From positions 1 through 7,649 of the forward strand of contig NZ_QRNF01000073.1 of the NCBI RefSeq assembly GCF_003474435.1: 7,649 nt of DNA, read 5' to 3'. Below, in pieces: positions 1 to 6,110 of this stretch. The notes under the pieces are model-generated. The model made no database searches. It was not told where the DNA came from and saw only the letters and a program-made list of their open reading frames with translations. The number at the start of each line of letters is the position of its first letter. Positions within the stretch are counted from its first letter, which is position 1. Source of the stretch: Ruminococcus sp. AF46-10NS. GTDB taxonomy: Bacteria; Bacillota; Clostridia; Lachnospirales; Lachnospiraceae. Made by a program: the position numbers and the translations under genes.

Positions 1-1
1 A

Positions 2-94
2 AATAAAGAATATGTACAAGTTCTCAACACATTAGAAAGTATTGTAGATGAGATGCTTTTAACAAGCCAGAAATATTTTGTCTCAAAAATGTGA
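2..94 (+). CDS. C-terminal tail of an unidentified protein (partial at window start)
   Basis: An open frame enters the window and reads about 30 residues (NKEYVQVLNTLESIVDEMLL, then TSQKYFVSKM) before TGA at 92-94. The composition is that of an amphipathic C-terminal helix. It has no motif that names a family. The stop lies 40 bases before the ATG of the Rrf2 regulator on the same strand, so the two could share a transcript. It is too short to exclude chance openness; only the bases upstream of the window would settle what it is. Confidence 0.4.
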   Translation, partial: NKEYVQVLNTLESIVDEMLLTSQKYFVSKM

Positions 95-120
95 AAGCAA
101 AATCATTATATCATACTACA

Positions 121-125
121 AGGAG
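121..125 (+). promoter_or_regulatory. Ribosome-binding site deciding the start of the Rrf2 gene
   Basis: AGGAG lies 9 bases before the ATG at 135. This selects the ATG at 135 over the in-frame ATG at 78, which has no such site, overlaps the preceding frame and would add 19 residues not expected in the family. Confidence 0.75.
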
Positions 126-134
126 TTTCTTATC

Positions 135-584
135 ATGAAATATTCAACGAAATTAAGTGATACTGTTCATGTGATGGTTCTGATTGCTATCAACCAGGAA
201 AAATCTCTCTCCAGTGCCTCAATTGCAGAAAGTATACATACAAATCCCGGCTTTGTGCGCCAGCTTATGTTAAAACTAAAAAAAGCCGGACTTATGACCA
301 GTGTAGCCGGACATGCCCGTCCTTCTCTTTCAAAACCAGCCGACCAGATTACATTGCTGGATATTTATAAAGCAGTTGAAGGCGAGAAACCGCTGCTTCA
401 TTTAGATACTCATACCAACCCTGATTGTGGCGTTGGCATTAATATTCAGTTGTCTTTACAGGAATTCTATAATGAAATTCAAAAGGCTGCCGAAGAAAAA
501 ATGAATACGATTACTTTACAGGACATCATAAATACCTATTATCAGCGAACATCCATGCAGATTGATTTACAGAACATTATATGA
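135..584 (+). CDS. Rrf2-family transcriptional regulator (YwnA-like)
   Basis: 149-residue cytoplasmic DNA-binding regulator. The N-terminus MKYSTKLSDTVHVMVLIAIN is typical of Rrf2 proteins, followed by a winged helix (about 8-65) whose recognition region is SIHTNPGFVRQLMLKLKKAG (33-52). The segment ITLLDIYKAVEGEKPLLHLDTHTNP (72-96) is the family dimerisation region. Length is normal for Rrf2 (130-160). There is only one cysteine, C98 in NPDCGVG. The three-cysteine set that holds the Fe-S cluster in IscR- and NsrR-type members is absent, so iron-sulfur sensing is unlikely. The single cysteine sits where Rrf2 proteins often carry their first one and could serve thiol redox sensing, but that is inference. 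The target genes are not visible; the gene may follow the partial gene at 2-94 in one operon. Family assignment is confident, the signal is unknown. Confidence 0.9.
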   Translation: MKYSTKLSDTVHVMVLIAINQEKSLSSASIAESIHTNPGFVRQLMLKLKKAGLMTSVAGHARPSLSKPADQITLLDIYKAVEGEKPLLHLDTHTNPDCGVGINIQLSLQEFYNEIQKAAEEKMNTITLQDIINTYYQRTSMQIDLQNII

Positions 585-598
585 CAGGAGAATGTTCT
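571..598. repeat. 8-bp perfect inverted repeat at the end of the Rrf2 gene
   Basis: AGAACATT (571-578) and AATGTTCT (591-598) are perfect inverted copies around a 12-base spacer that contains the Rrf2 stop codon. No T-run follows on either strand, so it is a poor intrinsic terminator. It lies where the Rrf2 gene and the restriction-enzyme remnant meet end to end. Confidence 0.45.
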
Positions 599-948
599 TA
601 TGTACCTTCAGCAGATACGAAATGCCACCATTTTTTTATGTTATAGTGGAAAATAATTTTTAATTGATCCTGTATTAACGCCAAAAGGAAGCTGGTCTCT
701 TTGTTCTCTGAACCGTTATCTGCTGATGCTTTTTCCAGTAAAAGATTTCTGATTTCATCCGTAAACTGTGGAATTTCAATATCTTCATTTGCAAACAACC
801 CACCATTTACATATGGGAACTGTGCCAGAAATTCTTCCATATATGGATCTCTGTCTTCTGGTTTTGTATCAGGCACCTGGAACAGCTCAATCACAGCTTT
901 TCTCATGTACCTTGTATCAAACCCTTCCAGATAATCATGGAATATAGA
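598..948 (-). pseudogene. Remnant of a type IIG (MmeI/YeeA-like) restriction-modification enzyme
   Basis: Reading from about 942 down to 718, the translation FHDYLEGFDTRYMRKAVIEL, then QVPDTKPEDRDPYMEEFLAQ and FPYVNGGLFANEDIEIPQFT, then DEIRNLLLEKASAD matches what I know of the segment just before the methyltransferase core in large class I SAM-dependent DNA methyltransferase/endonuclease fusions. The 'FPYVNGGLF' block is the most telling. Full-length members have roughly 900-1,100 residues; here only about 75 family-like residues remain. After ASAD the family continuation (a 'WS.ISP.IFG' block) is missing and the frame runs into unrelated sequence rich in K, I and W before stopping at 598. 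Upstream the frame is closed by TAA at 949-951. Both ends are therefore broken, and no nuclease or methylase catalytic motif is left. An ATG at 906 exists but has no convincing ribosome-binding site. Most likely a decayed fragment left by rearrangement. Confidence 0.7.
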
Positions 949-1140
949 TTAGTTTTTAAGTTAATAATTTGATTTTTGAAATTATAGTGATCTGATGAAA
1001 CCGCTGATAATTTGAGTAACTTCGCTGAAGATTGCAAGTCTTTGCTTTTACTCAGTTTTTCCTTACTCAATACTCAATTTGAGGAGATTCTTGGTGATTT
1101 CCAGCGATGCTTGGCGGTATTCAGGACTTTTTTAGAAAAA
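949..1140. other. AT-rich gene-free stretch between the accessory remnant and the tsf terminator
   Basis: No credible gene on either strand. A plus-strand frame is open from 991 to 1170 (59 codons) but lacks an ATG and a ribosome-binding site and runs into the tsf terminator stem. Together with the terminator (1141-1211) and 50 AT-rich bases after it, this makes a 313-base stretch without genes. It separates housekeeping DNA from the remnant on the left. Confidence 0.6.
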
Positions 1141-1211
1141 TATAGAAAAAAAGCCCCGAAAACCTTATAATCACTGTGAAACGTAGTGTTTATAAGGCTT
1201 TCAGAGCCTTT
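1141..1211 (-). terminator. Long intrinsic terminator of the rpsB-tsf operon
   Basis: On the minus strand, bases 1211-1185 pair with 1175-1149 around a 9-base loop (1184-1176). The stem is 27 positions long with one A-A mismatch and several G-U pairs; the inner 13 (CCTTATAA... / ...TTATAAGG) are nearly perfect. The stem runs directly into a T7 run (1152-1146). It begins about 50 bases after the tsf stop, which fits the end of the operon. The plus-strand side has no T-tract, so it should act mainly on minus-strand transcription. Confidence 0.85.
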
Positions 1212-1261
1212 AAATACTTAAATTCAGACTTATTAATATAATGAAAACTTAAGTTAATGGA

Positions 1262-2200
1262 TTATTTACCCATCTGTTTTGCAACTTCCTCAGCGAAGTT
1301 CTCTTCTTTCTTCTCAAGACCATCGCCTGTCTCGTAGCGAACGAAGCCTTTGATCTGGATCTTAGCACCGTTCTCTTTTGCTACCTGCTCTACGTATTTG
1401 GCAACGGACTGTTTTCCGTCCTCTGCTTTTACGTATGTCTGGTCAAGAAGACAGATCTCTTTAAGCTCTTTCTTAATACGTCCTGTGATCATTCCCTCGA
1501 TAACCTTAGCCGGTTTCTGGGACTCCTTCGGATCGTTCTGGATCTGAGCCATAAGGATCTCTTTCTCATGCTCAATATAGTCAGCACTTACTTCCTTGTC
1601 GCTTGTGTACTGCGGTTTCAGAGCTGCGATCTGCATAGCTACGTTCTTAGCCATCTCTTTAACAGCATCGTTAACAACATCTGTCTCAACATCTACAAGA
1701 ACGCCGATCTTTCCACCCATATGAGTGTAGGAAGCGATGAATCCGTTCTGCTCCTCAACCTGAGCAAATCTACGGATGTTCATGTTCTCGCCGATTACTG
1801 CGATCTGAGCTGCAAGAGCCTCTTTTACAGTCTTAGTTGTATCAAGTGCCCATGCCTCAGCAAGGAAAGCATCGATATCAGCTGCTGTTGTGTTAAGTGC
1901 CTGTGCTGCAACATCTGCAACATAGCTCTGGAACTTCTCGTTCTTTGCAACGAAGTCTGTCTCAGCATTAACCTCAACAACGACTGCTTTCTTTCCATCC
2001 TCTGTTACCAGAGTTTTGCAAAGACCCTCTGCTGCGATACGGCTTGCTTTCTTCTGTGCTGTAGCAAGACCTTTCTCACGCAGGAACTCAACTGCTTTAT
2101 CCATATCACCATCTGTAGATGTAAGAGCTTTCTTACAATCCATCATTCCGGCGCCGGTCATCTCTCTTAACTCTTTTACCTGTGCTGCTGTAATAGCCAT
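1262..2200 (-). CDS. tsf: Elongation factor Ts
   Basis: 312-residue cytoplasmic guanine-nucleotide exchange factor that recharges EF-Tu from GDP to GTP during translation elongation. The N-terminal UBA-like EF-Tu-binding domain is clear (AAQVKELREMTGAGMMDCKK, residues 5-24), followed by the core with the TDFV motif (81-84 in VNAETDFVAKNEKF) that contacts EF-Tu. Two dimerisation-type core repeats follow, including VAMQIAALKPQY. It is slightly longer than E. coli EF-Ts (283), as is usual in Clostridia. The ATG at 2200 is preceded by AGGAGG (plus-strand 2210-2215) at good spacing. It lies 36 bases after rpsB on the same transcript and is followed by a strong terminator. The neighbours pyrH and frr, often next in this operon, are not present here. 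Certain. Confidence 0.98.
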   Translation of the reverse strand: MAITAAQVKELREMTGAGMMDCKKALTSTDGDMDKAVEFLREKGLATAQKKASRIAAEGLCKTLVTEDGKKAVVVEVNAETDFVAKNEKFQSYVADVAAQALNTTAADIDAFLAEAWALDTTKTVKEALAAQIAVIGENMNIRRFAQVEEQNGFIASYTHMGGKIGVLVDVETDVVNDAVKEMAKNVAMQIAALKPQYTSDKEVSADYIEHEKEILMAQIQNDPKESQKPAKVIEGMITGRIKKELKEICLLDQTYVKAEDGKQSVAKYVEQVAKENGAKIQIKGFVRYETGDGLEKKEENFAEEVAKQMGK

Positions 2201-2236
2201 TGTTCGTTTCCTCCTGAAATATTCTGTTTATACGAA

Positions 2237-2980
2237 TTATTCCTCTGTAGCTGCAAACTCCTCAGACTCAGCCTCGATCTCGCCATCTGCCTCAGCAGTT
2301 CCCTGCTTAGCCTCGATAACAGCGTCAGCCATCTTGGAAACAATGAGTTTTACTGCACGGATAGCATCGTCATTTCCCGGGATCACATAGTCAAGCTCTT
2401 CCGGATCACAGTTAGTATCGCAGATACCGATAAGCGGGATTCCAAGTGTATGAGCCTCCTGTACGCAGATTCTCTCTTTCTTAGGATCTACGATAAAGAT
2501 AGCATCCGGGATTCTCTTCATCTCTTTGATTCCGCCAAGGTTCTTCTGAAGCTTAACAAGCTCTTTGCGAAGCTCGATAACCTCTTTCTTAGGAAGTACG
2601 TCGAATGTTCCGTCAGCTTCCATTGTCTCGATCTCTTTCAGTCTTGCGATACGGCTCTGGATTGTCTTGAAGTTTGTAAGCATACCACCAAGCCATCTCT
2701 CATTTACGAAGAACTCTCCACAACGCTCTGCCTCTGTACGGATAGCATCCTGAGCCTGTTTCTTAGTTCCTACGAAAAGGATGTGTCCACCGTTGGCAAC
2801 GATATCTGCTACTGCATTGTAAGCATCGTCAACCATTCCTACAGACTGCTGAAGATCGATGATATAGATACCATTTCTCTCTGTGTAGATGTACGGAGCC
2901 ATTTTAGGGTTCCATCTTCTTGTCTGATGTCCGAAATGAACACCTGCCTCTAAAAGCTGCTTCATTGAAATAACGCTCAT
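2237..2980 (-). CDS. rpsB: 30S ribosomal protein S2
   Basis: 247-residue small-subunit protein that binds late in 30S assembly and holds bS1-type factors where present. Family signatures are plain: [20 protein letters not shown] at the start with the [12 protein letters not shown] block, [11 protein letters not shown], the [17 protein letters not shown] block, and the C-terminal [20 protein letters not shown] followed by [10 protein letters not shown]. The acidic tail (about 225-247) is ordinary for Firmicutes. Start ATG at 2980 is preceded by AAAGGAG at good spacing. It is the first gene of the rpsB-tsf operon, with its own promoter and a leader of about 115 bases that may be a control element. 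Certain. Confidence 0.98.
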   Translation of the reverse strand: MSVISMKQLLEAGVHFGHQTRRWNPKMAPYIYTERNGIYIIDLQQSVGMVDDAYNAVADIVANGGHILFVGTKKQAQDAIRTEAERCGEFFVNERWLGGMLTNFKTIQSRIARLKEIETMEADGTFDVLPKKEVIELRKELVKLQKNLGGIKEMKRIPDAIFIVDPKKERICVQEAHTLGIPLIGICDTNCDPEELDYVIPGNDDAIRAVKLIVSKMADAVIEAKQGTAEADGEIEAESEEFAATEE

Positions 2981-3095
2981 GTCTTTTCTCCTTTTTGGTT
3001 AAATTCTTCCGCACAGGTCGCCTTCTCTCTGGACCCATCCTCACACCGTAGGGCACCATCCTTACAGAATCGCCGTGCGTGCTTATTTTTGCAAC
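2981..3095 (-). promoter_or_regulatory. Structured 5' leader of rpsB, candidate autoregulatory element
   Basis: The predicted transcript has about 115 untranslated bases. Nested pairings can be drawn by eye on the minus strand: CGCACGG (3079-3073) with CCTGTGCG (3017-3010, one bulged base), TTCTG (3069-3065) with CAGAG (3031-3027), and GCCC (3054-3051) with GGGT (3036-3033, one G-U). Together they form one long interrupted hairpin ending upstream of the ribosome-binding site. Two near-identical 10-mers (plus-strand 3031-3040 and 3052-3061, 8 of 10 identical) lie inside. S2 represses its own mRNA through a leader in gamma-proteobacteria; a counterpart role here is inference. The base composition is clearly richer in GC than the flanking promoter DNA. 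Confidence 0.45.
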
Positions 3096-3101
3096 TTCTG
3101 A

Positions 3102-3131
3102 ATTATAGCATAGGAAATCCCCTTATGTAAA
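3102..3131 (-). promoter_or_regulatory. Sigma-70-type promoter of rpsB-tsf
   Basis: Minus strand: -35 TTTACA (plus 3126-3131), an 18-base spacer, -10 TATAAT (plus 3102-3107, perfect consensus). Transcription should begin near 3095. The -35 box overlaps the loop and inner stem of the hairpin that follows rsuA. Confidence 0.75.
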
Positions 3132-3139
3132 GGGGATTT
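3115..3139. terminator. Hairpin between rsuA and rpsB, probable terminator
   Basis: AAATCCCCTT (3115-3124) and AAGGGGATTT (3130-3139) form a perfect 10-bp stem with a 5-base loop, 22 bases after the rsuA stop. On the minus strand only TTT follows the G-run and then CC, so termination may be leaky. On the plus strand the T-rich tail is much better, yet no plus-strand gene precedes it. It may work as a two-way barrier or a partial terminator. Confidence 0.6.
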
Positions 3140-3160
3140 TTCCAATTTTTTTCTGTTTTT

Positions 3161-3928
3161 TCAGCTGTTTCCGGCGGATTTCAGAAGCTCCAGTTCTTTT
3201 TCGGTGAGCGGACGGTATTTTCCTGTCGAAAGATCTGAAGGAAGCGCCAGCGGTCCCATAGATAGTCTTTTCAGATAAGTCACTTTTTTTCCTAATGCCT
3301 CCATCATCCGTTTTACCTGATGGAATTTTCCCTCGTGGATGGTAAGTCGGATCTCAGATTCCCAGTTATTACCAGCTTCTGCTGATTCCGTACCAGACTC
3401 CCAGGTAGAAAGGATCTCCAGCCTTGCCGGACGTGTGAGATCCTTTTCCCCGATATCCACGCCTTCTGCAAGCCTTGCAGCGTCTTCTTCTGTCACTTTC
3501 CCGGACACTTTTGCATAGTAGGTCTTATCTACGTGCTTTTTCGGGGAAAGAAGCTCATGTGCCAGAGGCCCGTCGTCTGTGATCAGAAGAAAACCTTCTG
3601 TATCTTTATCCAGACGTCCCACCGGAAAAAGTCCCTTTCTTCTGTCCTTCTCTTCAATATAGTCAAGAACCGTTTTATCTCTGGAGTCCTCCGTTGCGCT
3701 GACACAGCCTGCCGGTTTGTTAAAAAGATAGTATACATATTCCGGTGCAGCATGGATCTCCTGCCCATTCATAACCACCTGATCTTCTTCTGTTATTTTC
3801 AGCTCCGGTTTCTTCACAAGTTTCCCGTTAACCTGCACCTGACCCTTCTGTATGTATTTTTTTACCTCGCTTCTTGTACCTGCGCCGGCATCTGCCAGAA
3901 ATTTATCCAGCCGGACTGGTTTTTCCAT
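3161..3928 (-). CDS. rsuA: 16S rRNA pseudouridine(516) synthase, RsuA family
   Basis: 255-residue enzyme that isomerises a uridine of rRNA to pseudouridine. It has an N-terminal S4 RNA-binding domain (about 5-52: RLDKFLADAGAGTRSEVKKY) and then the catalytic domain, with NKPAG (70-74) and GRLDKDTEG (104-112), whose D107 is the expected catalytic aspartate. The C-terminal block EGKFHQVKRM (199-208) is of the RsuA type, which favours 16S U516 over the RluB/RluE/RluF 23S targets, although the exact site cannot be proven here. The ATG shares one base with the stop of the permease frame upstream (TAATG), with GGGAGG before it, so translation is likely coupled. It is the last gene of the gntR-ABC-permease operon, an odd partner set for an rRNA-modifying enzyme. 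Confidence 0.88.
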   Translation of the reverse strand: MEKPVRLDKFLADAGAGTRSEVKKYIQKGQVQVNGKLVKKPELKITEEDQVVMNGQEIHAAPEYVYYLFNKPAGCVSATEDSRDKTVLDYIEEKDRRKGLFPVGRLDKDTEGFLLITDDGPLAHELLSPKKHVDKTYYAKVSGKVTEEDAARLAEGVDIGEKDLTRPARLEILSTWESGTESAEAGNNWESEIRLTIHEGKFHQVKRMMEALGKKVTYLKRLSMGPLALPSDLSTGKYRPLTEKELELLKSAGNS

Positions 3929-4956
3929 TAATCATTTACCTCCCATTCTGTTACATGGGCTGCCTTTGCATCTGCTCTGATAAAATCCGGGATCTCACCG
4001 GCAAATGTCATATAAAATCCGGAATCCTCGCCAGTACTCTCCTGTCCTTCCAGAACCACTTCCATTGTGGCATCTGCATTCCAGATAGTCCATCCATTTA
4101 CCAGCTGTGATGGACGGATACATTTTTTCAGGGCTTCCAGCTGTTCTTTTTTATCGTAACGGACTTTATAACCGTTTTCTGTTTCTTCAAGATCCGAAGT
4201 GGACTCAATGTCGGAAAAAGCTTCATCATCTTCGCCGGCAGCTTCGGAGCTGAAGTAATAAACATCAATATACTCAACAGGCAGCTCATCCATGGAAAGA
4301 GGATATCCTGTTTCTTCCAAAATTGCAAGTGTTCTCTTATATGACGGATACACCAGAACGGATGTGGACACATTCTCTCCTTCCTGCACAGCCGGTACAT
4401 TCATTCCCCCTTCATTCATGTAGCCTTCTGACGGAATTCCCGTATAATCGAACATCAGCATTGCACATGGCTGGTCTTTTACTGTCTGACCGCCGTTTTC
4501 CAGAATGTCCTTTCCAAGTGCCTCTACCAGTGCCTGACGCTTCTCTGCATTTTTCTCAAATAATGTTTGAATATCTCCGTCACAGAAAGTACCGGTGACC
4601 TCTTTCAGATACTGTTTGTCCAGCTGGAAAAATGAATATCTGTCTTCTTTCCATGTCTGCTCATCATACAGGGCTTCCATAAGATTCTGTGCCTGTGCAG
4701 AAGATACACTATAGCTTCTGCAGACACTGAACCCTTGTTTATTTATGTAGCGTACATACATACGCCTTCCGGATCTTTTTTCTTTTTCATTCTGAAGTTT
4801 GATATCCTTCAGACTGTTATACAATGCTTTACTCTTCATCACCGGCTGATCCAGCAGACCGGAACTATTGTCTGATGTAGCAGTATACCGGATCTTATAG
4901 ATTCCGTCTTCTTTTTTTCCACATTGCAAAGCTGCTCTGTATATGAGAGATTGCAT
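3928..4956 (-). CDS. Soluble C-terminal half of the ABC-2 permease, in the -1 frame
   Basis: This frame reads 342 residues from an ATG at 4956, but only from about 4911 onward (327 residues, starting EDGIYKIRYTATSDNSSGLL) does it look like real protein; the first residues (MQSLIYRAALQCGKK) translate bases that make better sense in the membrane-half frame. No membrane segments and no catalytic motif are visible; it is a mixed alpha/beta, acidic domain. I take it as the large soluble, probably extracytoplasmic, domain found at the C-terminus of some Firmicute ABC-2 permeases (possibly the one called DUF6449). It should be joined to the half at 4839-6110 by a -1 shift at 4911-4917. A separate start at 4956 is possible: AAGGAG (plus 4970-4975) lies 13 bases before it, longer than the ideal spacing. 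Its stop overlaps the rsuA start by one base. Confidence 0.7.
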   Translation of the reverse strand: MQSLIYRAALQCGKKEDGIYKIRYTATSDNSSGLLDQPVMKSKALYNSLKDIKLQNEKEKRSGRRMYVRYINKQGFSVCRSYSVSSAQAQNLMEALYDEQTWKEDRYSFFQLDKQYLKEVTGTFCDGDIQTLFEKNAEKRQALVEALGKDILENGGQTVKDQPCAMLMFDYTGIPSEGYMNEGGMNVPAVQEGENVSTSVLVYPSYKRTLAILEETGYPLSMDELPVEYIDVYYFSSEAAGEDDEAFSDIESTSDLEETENGYKVRYDKKEQLEALKKCIRPSQLVNGWTIWNADATMEVVLEGQESTGEDSGFYMTFAGEIPDFIRADAKAAHVTEWEVND

Positions 4957-6110
4957 ACATTTACCACAACTCCTTGAAGATTGTCATAAGCCGGAAAATA
5001 ACTGTCATATCTCAGAAGATCCATTTTCATGGTCAGTGCACAGATTGCCACGAATCCTCCAAAGATCATAAGCTGCACTTTTCTGCGGAAAAATCTGTGA
5101 AAATCCATTTCGTAGATCACTTCCAGAATTCCATGAACCAGGATCGTTCCCAGTATCATTCCGAAGATCCACCATGCTGTTTTGGATGAATCTTCCGGGA
5201 TCATATAAAAGATCAGACCGATCCCCAGTCCGGATGGTATTGTGATCAGGGCACTTAAGACCGGTTCCATCCAGGTGTATACCAGAGCTTTTCCTGTATT
5301 TTCTGATCTTCTTCTGCAAAATGCCATCCAGGAAAGCGCTGCCATGATAAACAGCGTAAGGATCAGTATCAGCAACTGCTTTCCAAAGCTCCCGCTGCTG
5401 TATTTATCTATAAAGCTTACGATCACCATAAGGGGAGATCCCTGATCCCGCACTGCTGCCAGAATCCCGTAACTGCCTTCGTACCAGGTGTCAAAAAATA
5501 AATGTCCGCTTATCTGCAGCATCACTGCAAGAACGATACTGTATATAAACAGCCCTGCCCATGCAAGTGCTCCCATCAGCATGGTACCGGTGCAGGCGAT
5601 CACCAGCACTGTGGAAAAATACACCAGAAGATACATCAGAAGATGGATTACCAACAGTATCAGTGCCTTTTTCATGATGGAGAGGCTGTAATATCCTCTG
5701 GCTGCTCCAATGCATACTGCAACGAATTCCATGATTATATATGGAATCAGATAATAAATAACAGCCAGTAATACTCTGTGCAAAAACAGTGCACTTCTCC
5801 TTACCGGAAGGCTGTGATAAAAATCCACTTTTCTTGGAGAATACAGATACCAGAATCCGCTTACTGCAGCCAAAAATGCTGTTACTGCAGCAACGATCGC
5901 TCCCATTGTAAGAAAATCACTGCTCCACAAGCTTGAATACAGATAGGCAAGCTGACTCTGAGTGTAGCTACGCTCATTCCATTTTCCCATCAGAATAAGT
6001 TCCGCTACCGGAAATGCAAGGAGAAATGCGATCATGGCAAATGCCGGAATCCACCTCTGTCCTTTTGAAGAATTTTTGATATATTCGCTAGAATAAATTT
6101 TTGACTTCAT
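4839..6110 (-). CDS. ABC-2 type transporter permease, membrane half
   Basis: Integral membrane subunit expected to pair with the ATPase upstream. From ATG 6110 the frame reads 423 residues. About nine hydrophobic segments are visible, roughly at 21-41, 66-90, 112-134, 148-173, 177-199, 244-264, 282-304, 313-333 and 345-361. The cytoplasmic motif DFYHSLPVRR (96-105) is typical of this ABC-2 group. After residue 400 the frame changes character (KTESIRSGILLHQTIVPVCW) and stops at 4839, while the natural continuation is in the -1 frame. A -1 shift after K400 would give one 727-residue protein ending at 3928. The ATG at 6110 is preferred over a GTG at 6131 because GGAGG lies 9 bases before it. It overlaps the ATPase gene by 23 bases. 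The substrate is not shown; relatives act in peptide or cell-wall antibiotic stress. Confidence 0.85.
   Translation of the reverse strand: MKSKIYSSEYIKNSSKGQRWIPAFAMIAFLLAFPVAELILMGKWNERSYTQSQLAYLYSSLWSSDFLTMGAIVAAVTAFLAAVSGFWYLYSPRKVDFYHSLPVRRSALFLHRVLLAVIYYLIPYIIMEFVAVCIGAARGYYSLSIMKKALILLVIHLLMYLLVYFSTVLVIACTGTMLMGALAWAGLFIYSIVLAVMLQISGHLFFDTWYEGSYGILAAVRDQGSPLMVIVSFIDKYSSGSFGKQLLILILTLFIMAALSWMAFCRRRSENTGKALVYTWMEPVLSALITIPSGLGIGLIFYMIPEDSSKTAWWIFGMILGTILVHGILEVIYEMDFHRFFRRKVQLMIFGGFVAICALTMKMDLLRYDSYFPAYDNLQGVVVNVCNLSYTEQLCNVEKKKTESIRSGILLHQTIVPVCWISR
4911..4917 (-). other. A AAA AAG slippery heptamer joining the two permease frames
   Basis: Minus-strand bases 4917-4911 read A AAA AAG, set in the zero frame as gaA AAA AAG (codons 398-400). 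Slipping back one base puts the next codon at 4911 (GAA) and continues EDGIYKIRY in the frame ending at 3928. This is the heptamer used for -1 frameshifting in E. coli dnaX. I see no clear Shine-Dalgarno-like element about 10 bases upstream. No strong stem lies 5-9 bases downstream; the nearest, CAGAC/GTCTG, starts about 37 bases away. A loss of one A from an A8 run would give the same picture. Confidence 0.6.

Noticed and set aside
701..934. Plus-strand 77-residue frame opposite the restriction-enzyme remnant
   Set aside because: Serine-rich composition typical of an antisense reading; the minus strand carries the recognisable family sequence.
991..1170. Plus-strand 59-codon open stretch (ending FRTFLEKYRKKAPKTL)
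   Set aside because: No ATG, no ribosome-binding site, and its end lies within the tsf terminator stem. The helix-like look is probably chance.
1568..2170. 200-residue open frame antisense to tsf
   Set aside because: Extremely cysteine- and leucine-rich, complementary to a highly expressed gene with biased codons, and no ribosome-binding site; it is a shadow of tsf.
2450..2953. 167-residue open frame antisense to rpsB
   Set aside because: Same situation: shadow of a strongly codon-biased ribosomal gene, no start signals.
4861..4910. Stem-loop downstream of the slippery site as a frameshift stimulator
   Set aside because: Candidate pairings (GATCC/GGATC, CAGAC/GTCTG) start about 17 and 37 bases after the heptamer, too far and too weak to count as evidence.
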